Source of the DNA: Vitis vinifera
Taxonomy: Eukaryota > Streptophyta > Magnoliopsida > Vitales > Vitaceae
Reading direction: 5' to 3'
Length of the DNA stretch: 64,000 nt
NCBI RefSeq assembly: GCF_030704535.1
Contig: NC_081811.1
Span: forward strand, 4,195,001-4,259,000
Shown: positions 38,692 through 51,110 of the stretch, piece after piece
Numbering within the stretch: position 1 is the first letter of the stretch
Layout of the letters: every line of letters starts with the position of its first letter
Program-made: the position numbers and the translations under genes
Notes under the pieces: generated by a model
Told to the model about the DNA's origin: nothing
Databases searched by the model: none
The model's input: only the letters and a program-made list of their open reading frames with translations

Positions 38692-39183
38692 TTAACTTCC
38701 TTCAGAAATGGTCTCCAAAACTGGACTCCACTGTCTGAAATTCCCCAACCGGTGACGACCAAAGAAACCCACATCACCACCACCATCACTACCCAAAACC
38801 CTACTCTGAACCTCCAAATTCTCAGTCGTTCCTTCGTTTCCAGCAGGCAAAACCCTAGACCCACCTCGCTTTTTCGACCTCTTCTTCGATGCAGCGGCTA
38901 TTAGTGCCATCTCCACTTCCGAGACCACACAGTGCACCCTACTCACCGGCATCATCAAGTAAGCTTTTCCCTCTAACAACACGTCGTCGGCCCGCATAGC
39001 CGGAATCCGGCGAGTGCGCCGGAGGTCATCCACCCTAGACACTACGTACCCGGGTTCTTCCAGCATGAGCTCGGCCGCCGTCACCGGGACCTTAACTCGC
39101 CGGAGGTTCCCATGAGCATCAAAAAGCTTCGCCGTTTTGGGAGTAGACGATTGAAAAGAATGGCAAGTCATGTAGTTTCCCAT
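38692..39183 (-). CDS. DUF4228 / PADRE domain protein (second copy)
   Basis: An intronless frame of 163 residues beginning MGNYMTCHSFQS; the ATG at 39,183 matches the family start, and the three codons before it begin with a non-ATG codon. Gly2 and Thr6 fit N-myristoylation, and Cys7 may be palmitoylated. The core has VPVTAAELMLEEPGYVV (about residues 34-50) and KAYLMMPVSRVHCVVSEVEMA (about 76-96), then a basic stretch KKRSKKRGG and a tail with FRQWSPVLETISEGS. It shares domain order and the MGNY start with the copy at 34,066-34,656 but is only moderately similar, so the duplication is probably not recent. Function is unknown beyond the family's association with stress and immune responses. 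Confidence 0.9.
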   Translation of the reverse strand: MGNYMTCHSFQSSTPKTAKLFDAHGNLRRVKVPVTAAELMLEEPGYVVSRVDDLRRTRRIPAMRADDVLLEGKAYLMMPVSRVHCVVSEVEMALIAAASKKRSKKRGGSRVLPAGNEGTTENLEVQSRVLGSDGGGDVGFFGRHRLGNFRQWSPVLETISEGS

Positions 39184-39313
39184 ATCTCGCAAACGATCTC
39201 TTCTACCCCTGTCTTGAATATTGGAGAGTCTCTCTAGTTGAAACTACTTCTCAGATATCAGAGTTTTTGGCTAAGAAACAGATGGATTGAGGGTTGTGGT
39301 GTGAATATAGGGT

Positions 39314-39323
39314 TATTATATAG
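39314..39323 (-). promoter_or_regulatory. Possible TATA box of the second PADRE gene
   Basis: The minus strand reads CTATATAATA about 135 bp before the ATG at 39,183, a reasonable distance for a leader of about 100 nt. Confidence 0.45.
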
Positions 39324-39329
39324 GGAGGT

Positions 39330-40300
39330 GAGTCAAAGTAAAAGTAGAAGAGTAGTGGGAGGTGTTGACAAGGTACGTGGAGTATGTGTGTGTGAGAGAA
39401 GGAAAGATGGTGTCAAAAACGCGGAAGAGTGCTAGGGTGGTGGGTGCCTTTGAAGCTCTGGACGTAGTCGTGACGCTGTGGCTGAGAGTGACATTGCGGG
39501 GCCGGGAGACAATGTGAGAATGTTCTGCTTTCCTGGTGATTAGTGGGCTTTGAGGTGGTCATCACTATGGGCTGCTCGTGGGAATGTTGGGTTTAATTGT
39601 GGCTCTGTTTGATTTTCTGGAGACTAGATCTTTTTGCGACTTCATTCAAAGTCAAAATACTGTTTGATAAACCAATATTTTGTGAAATCTTGTGTGGTCT
39701 GTTATCAAGAGAACAAAAATCAGAATACATCCCCCCTCAGAGAGTTGTGGGCAATCCGATCTGAGATTTGATTTGATAGATAATGGAGAATCCAAGTTCA
39801 TTTACAATGTGCTCTGATTTTGCATTGAAGGTGCCTGGGGACTTTGGTGGGAGTTAGGAACATGTGGGATGATGCCTCGCCATGTCTCTCCAATCCCTCA
39901 TTTTTGGACTTCCAAAAATAAATAAATAAACCGTAAAGGATGACAAACTCTTATTATACACACTTTTTTTATCTTTTTACATTGTGGGCAAGGTGTCAAT
40001 ACTGGGAACTACAAGACAAGCATTTAGAACCTCAACCAACTAGGCAAAAGAAATGCAGCACAGCTTACCCCATGGGCCACTTGATCTTTTCCTTCTTTTC
40101 TTTTTTTTTTTTTGGCCTTTCGGGTAGACCCCGTCAAATGCTGCATTTCAATGATAACACCAGCTGTGACATGAATAAGAGATATCGGCATCTTTCTTGT
40201 ACAAGCTAGAATACAGATAAGTAGGGGACCGGGCAAATCCTCGGTACTTAGGAACAATCAACTAACATTAACCATGATTCCAGACACAGCTAGTGATAAA
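39330..40300. other. Spacer between the PADRE and SAR1 genes
   Basis: Promoter-side sequence of the second PADRE gene on the left and probable SAR1 3' UTR on the right. No further gene is seen; a poly-T run lies at 40,101-40,114. Confidence 0.5.
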
Positions 40301-40577
40301 AAAAAAAAACCACACTTTTCTATGCTTTTAAGAAACAAATGGTAAGATCAAATAAAAAACTACAATACCAGAGGGAGATTTGCTCATACAGGTACATTTT
40401 ACAGAGCAGTGACGATTAAGCACCCGCTTTCACACAGATCCAAAGCAAATACTATTCAATTCAAATGTCCCACCTTGAGAATGATCGTCCTGAGGAATAA
40501 TTATGATATTTTTCCTTTCCTTCCTTTTTCTTGAGCAAGGGGCAGGTTTGCTGTAATACATCTTTCTGAATGTTACC

Positions 40578-41748
40578 CTACTTGATATATTGAGAGAGCC
40601 ACTTGAACCCATCACCATAGCCCATTTTGCGTACAATGCTGCACATAAATACCTCAAGGGGGCGGACATTTGAGTCTGCAAGGTTCACCTTCCCCTTCCC
40701 GGTGGTGAAGTTGGTCAGACCAAGGTGATAGCGTAATTCATCCTCAGATGCAGCATATGGTATGTCAATCTTGTTTCCCAACACAAGGAATGGGACATTG
40801 GCCAAGGCCTCATCAGAGAGCAGTGCATCCAATTCTTTCTTGGATTCTGCAAACCTCTCCTTATCATAGGCATCCACCAGGTACACGACAGCATCCACCT
40901 GTAACAGTGCAAATCACAAATTTATCACTTCCGAAATGCCAGAGCAGTGTTAATTTAGCAATATCAGGCGAAACACATGTAACCATATCAGATATTAAGT
41001 GATCTGACTGTCATTTCAGTAGAATGTTTCATTTTATCATCTACAGAAAATGAAAACAATGAAGGCACAACCCAGAATTTGCACTAGCAGTGACAAAAGA
41101 AACTGGACAGGTCATAGAAATATGAACTCAATCTCAGTAAAATTTTTGAGTGGGACCTATCCTTCAATTCCATTGTCACTAGTGCTATTTCAATGTCTCT
41201 CTTTCAGCATTCCCTTGAAAACCCTGGTCTTGGAAGCAGACCACTCTTGGCATGTGCTATCAAAGATCATCTCCCCATCCCAATCAGCTATGTCAACTCT
41301 TTTATTTTACCACATGATCAGATACTTTCACATTTAATTCCTCCCTTCATAATTTAGCAACTCAACCACCTTAGTGCTTCTATGCTGTTTAATCCAAGGT
41401 AGACAGGTAATGGGCTAGGTTTCTACCTTCCTGCCATCACCACCACATGGTAGTGTAAGGGGCATGCTAACAGAAAAGGAAGAGCCATCGCATCAGGCGC
41501 CAAGGCATAGGTGTTTTTGTATCCATTAAGCAAAGACAATTGGATGGTATCAACGAAATCAAGTGCTAATTCCCATTTATCTATGAATTAACATACACCT
41601 TCAAAAAGAGTTAAGATGGGAGAGCAATATCCTAGGAAAGTAGAACATTTCATAACAAAGAAAGAAATGTCATATTTGGATTGGCCTCGCAGCTCATTTT
41701 TAAACTTAACAAGAGCTTTTGTACCTGTTTAGCTAATTTTATTAAAAG

Positions 41749-41780
<32 letters not shown>

Positions 41781-43472
41781 TGTTTACTATTGAAGTCAAG
41801 AAAATGTTATTTCTTATAGAAGCATTGTTTGATGCATGCCTGAAACTATATTTTTTATATATATAATTAAACCTCTTAGGTACCAATATTATCCTTCAAA
41901 AATTATAGCTGCAGCTTCGACTTCAACTTTCAGTTAGAGCAAAAATTATAAAAGTATTCCCAAACTGAGCATAAAAAATATGGGATTTAAGCATAAATAT
42001 GCAAATGACTTTACTGCCCCTCATAGTGGAGATTCTGAGTATACTCGAGAAAGAGCAATTCTTGAATTTTACATCAATGGTCTCCAGGCTGTGGCCAGAG
42101 GGATGCAGTGACACATGATAGATGATGGCACTAAAGTTATGGGAAATGAAGGTTTCTTTTGTTTATCAATTGAAACCACAAACAAGAGCAAGCAAAAAAG
42201 GTGCGAGGGACAAGGACCTGGGCCCAAATGATCAAGCAAGCAAATTAGTGGCAAGAACAGTAAGCTAGATGACAAAGAATAAAGAAACTCAAAAGGCAAT
42301 TGCTTTCTTCGTAATACGCCACGTAGAACCAGAAGTAGCCCTAAAAAATGATGCTTAATACATTTGGCAACTAAAATAGAAGACCCCAAGGGACAATGGG
42401 CATAGTGCTTGAAGAGACAGGAATAGTTCTTGTGGGCAAGAATGAATAATAAAACATCAACAAATGGAAGTGGACAACAAGAGTAAACATTTTAATGTGG
42501 CAAACACATACCAATACCACACAAGTAAAAGGAATAGAAAAGCCAGACGAGTTACCACTTAACAGTTGGCTGATCAAGCAAACAGGGATATACGGTATGG
42601 TACAAGGACACCGAAACAACAGTGTAAGGAGGGCATCAATGGCAAGTGGGAGACAGTGTTAAAAGGAATCGAAAAGCCAGTCATATTTACCACTTAATAG
42701 TTGGCTGATCAAGCAAATATATGGTATAGACTATAGTACAGGGACTAACACAAGGACACTGAAACAACAGTGTAAAGAGGACGTCAATGGTAAATGAGAG
42801 ACAGTGTTAAAAGGAATCGAAAAGCGAGTCATAGTTACCACTTAATGATCTAGCAAACAGTGCTATATAGTATAGTACAAGGACTACCACAAGGACACTG
42901 AAACAACGAGGGCGTCAATAGCAAGTGGGAGACAGTGTTAAAAGGGATCGAAAAGCCCGTCATAGTTAGTACTTAACAGTTGGCTGATCGATCATACAGT
43001 GATAAATGATATAGTAGAAGAACTAACACAAGGACACTGAAACAACAGTATAAGTAGGGCGTCAATAGTAAGTGGGAGACCGTGTCATTATCCTCAATTT
43101 GATCCAAACACCTCTGACAACAAATGTAGGCAAGGCTCACACAACTCAGAAAAGGGTAGGGTTACAATGGTATGTTTCTCGTCATGAAGGGTCTGAATAG
43201 GCACTGTAATGTGGAAGTTAAAAATAATAACAAACTCCCACTTTCTTTCAGCTTTTTTATCAACTTATCAACGAAACTTTGGTTACAAGAGAATGAGGCA
43301 TGACCTCTAGCAGCAATATAATGCAAACAGCCAATAAGAAGGAATGGTACCTAGGAACCAAAAATAAAATGTAATGCTCAAAAAGAACATAGCAGAGATA
43401 GGAAAATGCAACAATGGAACAATGAAAATAAATAGGATTGAAGTAAGGCTCTGCAAAACCACCAAAAGAAAA

Positions 43473-43510
<38 letters not shown>

Positions 43511-44217
43511 GAAGAAGATAAAAACTAAAAATCACTAGACAATAGATATATTGGTATGGCCTCCTCAAAGTGGTCGTCGAACTTACATATACACCGTTTA
43601 TTCAATGCCGGCATCAATATTGTGCACAATCAACCTATATATGAAGGGTCTTCACAAACTTCACGAATAATAAAATTGCCCACAGATTCTAGAAGAGATT
43701 AATAATGGAAAAGATTAACAAAAATTGGCACAGTTCTTAATATAGCCAAATTCTATATCATAACCAATAACATCAACATACAATCTAGACGAATAAAGAA
43801 ATATTAACCAAATGACTAACAGATACCAGAGAAATTCCATACTTTGGCATAGTAATCCTTCCAGACTCTGCGAGCAATCTGATGACCTCCCAAATCGAAG
43901 GCCTTGAACTTGATTTTCCCAATACTCAATTCTTCCGACGTCGGATACTGAGTCGGCTGATGCTGAACCAATCTCTGTAAAAACAGTCCAAAGAACAATC
44001 AAGATTGGTACAGAAAACAATAAAACAACAAAACTCCATTTGCTTCCCCGGGAAAAGAAAAGGAAAACTGTAGAGAATCAAAACACACCTCATCCTTCAA
44101 CATGTGAAGCAACGTCGTTTTTCCGGCATTATCGAGACCTAGAAACAAGATCTTGGCCTCTTTCTGCCACAAGCCGAGGGAGGCGAGAACGCCATAGAAC
44201 CAGTCGAGAATAAACAT
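40578..44217 (-). CDS. SAR1: Small GTPase SAR1 (COPII coat initiator)
   Basis: Three coding exons on the minus strand: 44,089-44,217, 43,843-43,974 and 40,578-40,898, giving 193 residues, exactly the length of plant SAR1. SAR1-GTP inserts its N-terminal helix into the ER membrane and recruits Sec23/24 to start COPII vesicles. The amphipathic start [17 protein letters not shown] is present. The G boxes are GLDNAGKT (P-loop, 27-34), the effector-region Thr in PTSEEL, DLGG (switch II), NKID and the SxV-type final box; the protein ends WLSQYIK. In place of the usual Ras-type Gln, this family has His in GGHQ, as here. All splice sites are GT-AG. The second intron is 2.94 kb, unusually long for this window, and carries a minisatellite. 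Which SAR1 paralogue this is cannot be settled here. Confidence 0.96.
41748..41776. repeat. Poly-T tract in SAR1 intron 2
   Basis: An almost uninterrupted run of more than 20 T; with the poly-A run at 43,471-43,492 it brackets most of the intron. Confidence 0.85.
42531..43088. repeat. Minisatellite: four tandem units of about 130-150 bp in SAR1 intron 2
   Basis: Four degenerate units start near 42,531, 42,665, 42,813 and 42,944. Each runs from GGAATCGAAAAGCC-like sequence through a TTACCACTTAACAGTTGGCT block and a GGACACTGAAACAACAG block to GTGGGAGACAGTGTTAAAAG. The third unit lacks part of the second and third blocks, so lengths vary. It is transcribed as intron but non-coding. Confidence 0.85.
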
Positions 44218-45970
44218 GGCCGATTGGTTTCTCACGAGAATCGGACTCCAAAGTTCAACAGATCAACTCAAATTGATCACAATCAGTAAAACAAAGAACC
44301 AGATCGCCGGAGAAGAGAGCGCCGGAGTTCAAACAGTCGACGACTCCGCCGGAGATTCCCGTGTTCCGGTTGGTGCAAATGGAGATAACAGCAAAAAAAC
44401 AAACCCTAGAGAGAGATAAGGAAGAAGAGAGAGAGAACAGCGAAGAAGAATTGGGTAAAAATATTGTTTTTTTTCTGTTGTCGACATTATATGAGCTGGC
44501 TCTTGTTTTGCGAGTAGGGCCGAAGTAAACGACGTCGTTTTGGGATAAACACCGCACCTCACTCAGCAGAAGCCATGGAGAGTGGGTCGAGGCCATTTCA
44601 CTTTTCATTTTCCTTTGGATGTGGGCCCTGGCCCAAATCAAACGGGAGGTAACTTTGGTCCTTGGGCCCACAAACATCCTCCCAAAGATGGTCTCGGTCC
44701 AATGAAGAATTTTTCTTTAGGACTTTCACTATCTTAAGACCTTTGAATAAAGATAATAAAAACTTATAAATAATTAATTGTTTCTAACCTTTGTGTGCTC
44801 TCAAATATTATAACATATGTTAATAATTGTTTAAGTTTCATCATATATTTTTCTATAGGGGTAAGTAGTCTACATACGTCTTTTTGTATCCAATACATCA
44901 CCTTATGTCCCATTCGAAATAAAATATCACATAAACAATGAGGAAATGTGTTCTTAATCATAAATTAATTATATAAATATAATAACATTTTTACATAATA
45001 TACAAATCGAAACACAAATAGAATCTCTCATTGCCAAAAAGAATATTCAAAAAGTAAATACCTACAACTTAACCATGTTGTATTGATAACAAATTCATTT
45101 TAGTTATATTGAATGATGTCAACAGGTTACTTTAAGTTGAATAGAAAAAATAAAATATTTTGGCTTTTTCTATTCAGTCAAAAAATAAACTTCACCTTAG
45201 TATTAAATACTTACAACTTAACCATGTTCACGACGCAACAATCTTTAATTACTCCGATTAATACTCCTTAATGTTGTTAAAGGAATATAGGTTTTCCAAC
45301 AACTCAATATTCAATATTTGAATCTTCTTTGAAATATTGGGAGAAATACCTTACTATCATGTTTTGACTCTATTTTATTTGACACGTTGCTTTACCTTAG
45401 ATATAGTTTTTTCTATGTATGCAAGTTACAAAATGGTAGATAATACTATAAGATGACACAATGCTTAAGAGAGACTCAAGTGTTGAAAAAAAAATATATA
45501 TTGATCCATTTTATTCTCTTTAATTATCTAATTTACTATAATTTAAATTTTTTTAGATGTACTTATAACTTTTCAGTTAGACAAATAATAACCTTGGATT
45601 TTCAATGGAAACTAAATCACTAACTAAAATAATTTATAAGCCAAAAATAGAAAGAAACAAAATTGTCAACGTACAATATGAGTATATCAATGGTTTAAAA
45701 ATAAGAATGACAATGAAACAAAGTTTTTTCAATTCTACCCTTAATAAAAACCAAATTTGGATGAAAAATAAATGATTTAAAGGTAGATTTGAGATTTTTT
45801 TTTTTTTTAAACATGAGATGAGTTATTATAATTATGTATACAATTAAATTAACAAATAATTTATTTTTTTCATTTTTTTTTATCTATTTACGAATATATA
45901 TTATTGACTAGGGAGACCCTAGCTTACAAAAGGAGGATTTCATGTTGGTTTACTTTTCCTCTCATATTTT
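44218..45970. other. SAR1 upstream region and AT-rich spacer
   Basis: 44,218-44,680 is the SAR1 leader and promoter, including an AGAG/TCTC-rich stretch with an AAACCCTA box (44,400), the palindrome AAACGACGTCGTTTT at 44,527-44,541, and TGGGCC-type site II words at 44,620-44,670. From 44,700 on it is AT-rich without a gene, apart from a MITE relic at 45,080-45,203. Confidence 0.55.
45080..45203. mobile_element. Partial family B MITE between 25-bp direct repeats
   Basis: Matches the right half of the MITE at 53,944-54,138 (ATGATGTCAACAGGTTACTT, GGCTTTTTCTATTCAG, AAAAAATAAAC). It is bordered by TAAATACCTACAACTTAACC at 45,055 and TAAATACTTACAACTTAACC at 45,204, which are part of a 25-bp direct repeat differing at one base. 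Confidence 0.55.
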
Positions 45971-45971
45971 A

Positions 45972-47170
45972 GAGTTTTGGGGGCAAAATAGCTCTTTAAT
46001 GTAAAGAAATATTAGTTTTAGCCTTTTTACAAAACTTACGTTCAAATTAACCCTTTTATTGTCACATAGGAGTCATGTCATAACTTTTTTTTTTTCAAAA
46101 TTTAAGTTGAAGCCTCAGTTGGTAACTGAGGCTTCAGTTATTTTATTTTTTTATTTTAAAATTTAATTAAAAATATTAAATATTAAATTATTATTGAAAT
46201 TTAAAAAAATATATTTTAATAATAAAAATTTATATATATATTTAAACTTAAAGATCTAATATTACTTCAATAAAGATAATTTGATAAATATAATAAATAA
46301 ATATTTTATTTATCAATTAATTAATAATCTTATAATAATAAAATTATATGACATATAAATAAAATATAAAATTATATAATTTATTAATTTAAGTTATATC
46401 ACATGTAATATTAGGGAGGGACATTTTTTTTTTCCATTATATAAATGTTTAATGGGTATTTTTTTGTGACTTTGATGAAACTACTAAAAATTACATTTAG
46501 TAGTAGACTTTTTCTAATTAATTTCATTAACTAATTTCAAAATGTATATATTGTGTGTACAAATAATAGTTTTTTTTTTTTTACATTAAATTATAAATAT
46601 ATGCTTTAAAATAATTAAAAAAAAATCTACATATGGAAACTTAAGAATATACTATTATTTCAATAAAGATAAATTTGTCAAAATACAAATAAATCAATAT
46701 ATTAAAAATACAACAAGTTAAATATCTTAAATTAATAAATTATATAATTTTATATTTTATTTAGATTTCATATAACGTTATTATTTTAAGATTATTAATT
46801 TATTAATAAATAAAATATTCATTTATTATTATATTTATCAATTTATCTTTATTGAAGTAGTATTAGATCTTTAAGTTTAAATATATAAGGTTTTATTATT
46901 AAAATATATATTTTTAATTTCAATAATAATTTGTAATTTAATATTTTTAATTAAATTTTAAAGTAAAAAAATAAAAATTGAAGCCTCAATTGCTAATTGA
47001 GGCTTTAGTTAAAAAATGAAGTCTCAGTTGACTGAGGCTTTAACTTAAATTTTTTTTTAAAAAAAAAATTATGCTATGACTCCTATATGACAATAAAAGG
47101 GCTAATTTTAACATAAGTTTGGTAAGGGGGCTAAAATTGATATTTCTTTACATTTTGCCCCAAAATTCTC
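45972..47170. mobile_element. Non-autonomous MULE-like fold-back element (E1)
   Basis: A 1.2 kb element with inverted arms of about 430 bp. The left end reads GAGTTTTGGGGGCAAAATAG; the right end, complemented, GAGAATTTTGGGGCAAAATG. The arms share TAATGTAAAGAAATAT-like, GTCACATAGGAGTCATG-like and GAAGCCTCAGTTGGTAACTG-like blocks, then a long AT-rich stretch. The segment 46,410-47,170 is colinear with the right end of the larger neighbour, so E1 looks like an internally deleted relative. It has no coding frame. Long terminal inverted repeats of this kind are usual in Mutator-like elements. Confidence 0.75.
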
Positions 47171-50100
47171 GTTCTAAAGCCCCGACCAGATCTAGGAGTT
47201 TTGGGCCAAAATGGGCTTATTCAAAAACTTAATATTAAAAGTGGGTTTATTCCAAAACCAATGTTCAAAATAGCCCCATCAATCCACATAAACATAAAAC
47301 CCAATTTTTATACTATTTTTGTTTACTTTCCCAGCTTCCTATCCCGTGCTCTGTTCTCTATGTAATTTTTTTCTTCAAAACCCTAGCCACACTAATGGGC
47401 CACTGTGAGAGAGACATTGTTAGAGCTACAAAGCATCAAGGTTGAGGTTGGTCCCAATATTCTTTTTGGCTTGTTTTATGTACAATTTTTGGCATTTTCC
47501 CATCTCGGAATCTCGGTTTTCAGTTTTTTTTTTTTCTTATTGCTTTTGGTTTTCTCTTTTGTTTACGTCTTTCACGATTATTTTAGCGTAAATAGTTTGT
47601 TATCATCCAAATATTGAAGCCCTTTAAGATGTAGACGTTTGTTGAAGTTTCTGGGGAAAATGAAAATTTATGGGGAAAATGAAATTTTCTAGAGGAAAAA
47701 GACAAATCCGTGATTCTAATATCTGGCATTTATTCTAGGTTGTTTTTTGTCCCTTTTCTATTGGGACTTTGGGAGAATGAATGTTATATCTTTCCTTAAA
47801 GTTGTTTTCTAACACATCCTAACTCAAGACATACATGTGAGCTTGGTGTCTCACACAAGGCCTATAGTTGTATATTGTGATGATTAATGTCTTAAGGGCT
47901 GGTTTCAGCTTTAGCCTTGTTAGCTTAAGCATCATATAGGGTAACCTACATGGAAAAACAGGGCTTGATTTTGTAGCATCTGGTTCTGGTTCTGGATCTG
48001 GATCTGCAACGCACTTAAATGGTCCAACCTTGATTTCTCCGATGAATCAGTTCATTTTTTTTCCTTTTTTGATTGGTAATAAAATGTTTTTAGGCCTTAA
48101 TTGGTTTTTAGCTTGAAGGTCCTTATTAGAGTGCTCAATAGCTTGAAGCTATAGTTGAGTCATCGAGTAGCAAAAGAAGGGGTTTGTTTGAGGGTTTTAG
48201 GTCTTTCAGGTCAATTATTATTAAATTAACACTACTTATAATATAATTTATGTCATCGACATCAAAGACTTATTATTACTAATTAAAAAATAAAAATAAC
48301 TATATAATTGTAATATCTTTTACTATCCTAAACTCGCTTTTGGATTTTTCAAGGGCTTAATGTTAAGTTTTTAACTTTTGTGAATTTGATAATATCATTA
48401 CTAAATTTATAAAATATTTATATATTTGGATGTTTAAATGAATATAATAATTAAAATTTGAAGGTGTAGTAGAGTCATTTTTATAAATATATCATATTTA
48501 AATACTTCACTTTTAAATAAACTTTATAAAATATACTGTTATTTATTTTTATTTTCATATTTTCAATTGCTAATTTACATAATATCTTATTTTTTTAAAA
48601 ATAATATTATTTAATTTTATGACAAGTCAACACAATACATGAATAATATTTAATATGTATCGAATCAGTTCGACAGCTGGACTGAGATCACAACGAAAAT
48701 TTGGAGACATGATGGGCCCTAGACACAGTAAGAAGAGTAAGAAAAAAAAAATATGTCATTCATCACTTATTGCTCATTGGATCTCTTCATGTATGGGTTT
48801 GTGAGAAACTAACCAATAAATGTTTCCCAACATTATCCCTTCTATAAGATAAAAGGAACAGATCCTTTGTAGAAGGATGAGTCCATATCACCCGAGGTTT
48901 GCTTTACCACTAGCTAACCAGATCCAATTCCAAACTAACTGGGTCAGCTTGAAGGTTACGTACTTGATATTCTCCACTTATGAGAGTAAATTGTATTATT
49001 TATTCCATTATGGTAACAAAGTTTTTAATTGTATGTTCCATATATAAAACAATATAATAACCTTAGGATATGGTTTTTATTTATGAGATATTGAAAATTA
49101 TTTTTTTTACAAGGTTCTTTAAAAAATATCAATTTTTTTTTAAAAATAACATATTTAACATATATTTATTTTAAAATTTAATTTTTAATATAAAAATATT
49201 AATTTCATTTTATCAATAAAATATTAAAAGTTAATCTCATCCTAATTATCAAATTAGAAAAATAAACTAAATGTGTTTGTAACCCAAACATGTGTAAAAC
49301 ATTTTATTGGACCAAAAAATAAAATAAAATAAAATATGTCAAATTACGCAATAATAGACATAGTAGTAAGCTCAATATTTTCTCAACATCCAAACAAGAG
49401 AATTACCATTAGATAGTTTTCTAAAAATATTTTATAAATTTTTGTATTATATATAAGTATGTTGTAATTTTATGAATAATAAGTTGAGCAAATTGTATTT
49501 CATATTTCAATTCTCGAACATAAATTTGTTCTTAAAAATAATTTTTAAGAACTATAGAATAGAGTTAGTTGACTAGTTTTTTTAAATGTGATATATGTTA
49601 TTGGAACTCGGGAACTTCATTAATAGCCTTTTATTATTATTATTATTATTCATGTATTTGTACAAATCGTCAATGGAGAAACCATTAGGTAGAAGCTAGT
49701 ATTTAGGGAATGATGAAATAATTCTTATCCATTTCGAATATGCTACCACCCAAGACAATGGTCCTAATTGCCATATTGATGTTTAGTATTATGACCAATG
49801 CTACAATTTATTGCCATTATTTAGGTCATCTGAGACATACTCATGATTTTTTATTTAAAAATCAATAAAAGAAATTGAACCTAAACCCTATGCTATTTTA
49901 CTTTATTTTTTTTACTATAAAATGACATGTTAATTTGCTGTCATGAGTTCTTCATCTCTATGAGTTATTCATTTTGAAATATTCATTGATTTTATCATAT
50001 TAATTCATAATATCACCATACTCTTTACTTATACACTTATTTGCTTATAAATTACTTTCATTTAAGTTGAACTTGGTATTTAAACATGAAGCTTTGTTAC

Positions 50101-50214
50101 ATTCCAATATTTATTTAGTTTATTCTTGTCTTTTATGAATCATTGACCATAAAGTATTATTTTTTACTTGAATAAATATTATTTTTTATATAATAACCAT
50201 TTGTTATTATCTAT

Positions 50215-50966
50215 ATGAAGGCAATTATGATTGATTCCACAGTTGAAGTGCTATGTTATTGGAATGGAACAATTTTGAGGACAGAAACGGATTTGAGATA
50301 TATTGGAAATAATGTAGAGATTGAGCCTATAGATGTGTCCATTCATATGACCTTTGTGGTATTGTTGAACATGATATATGATATCATTGGTGTTGAGAGA
50401 CACTATCAATTGGTCTTGAAATGTCGACACTATCAACCCCTTACCTTTTTATCCTCACGATTAGTACAGTCACCCATCTCTTCAAATGTACCATCACTGC
50501 AGCACCCTACTTATTCAGACTTGCCATCAGTGCAACCTCTTACCTCTTTAGGCCCACGATGAGTACAACCCCCTATTTCTTTAAACTTATCTTTAGTTCA
50601 GACCCCTATTTCTTCAGACTCACCATTAGCACAACCCCTGACCTCTTCAGGCCCATCATCAGTACAACCCCCTACCTCTTTAAACCTACCTCCATTACAA
50701 CCTCCTACCTCTTTAGACTCACCATCAGTGTAGATCGACACATCTACTCAACTAGATTTAACGCCAACCATTCCGAGGGGTAGGCGGGGCCTACATCGAC
50801 CTAGATTGCTACCTCCACCACCACCTCTATTTCTAGCTCCAACCCTATCACAAACAAATGTTCTTCATGTATCACATGCAGTACCTGCTACAGTTAGAGA
50901 TGAGCGTCCAAAAAGGAAAAGAGTACCAGTTACACATAGGTTCTCTCTTTGTGGAGACATGTGAGA
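50215..50966 (+). pseudogene. MuDR-type transposase N-terminal relic with Pro/Ser repeats
   Basis: The frame from 50,215 starts MKAIMIDSTVEVLCYWNG and continues with NNVEIEPIDVSIHMTF, a pattern I associate with the N-terminal region of plant Mutator-like transposases. After about residue 75 it becomes an 11-residue repeat of QPPTSLNLPPL type (33-bp DNA repeat, about 50,440-50,735). In-frame stops occur near 50,560 and 50,731 and past 50,960. The zinc finger and catalytic domains are absent. The open frame 50,421-50,783 is the same repeat in another phase, not a gene. Confidence 0.6.
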
Positions 50967-51110
50967 TTATATATGTTTTTTATTTTCCACTATATTAATG
51001 TTTATTAGATATTTTTTGTGACTTTGATTAAACTATTGAAAATTACATTTTGTAGTAAACTTTTTCTAATTAATTTCATTAACTAATTTTGTCAAAAAAT
51101 CTATATATGA

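Noticed and set aside
41681-41886. Frames across the poly-T tract in SAR1 intron 2
   Set aside because: They consist largely of homopolymer translation and lie within an intron.
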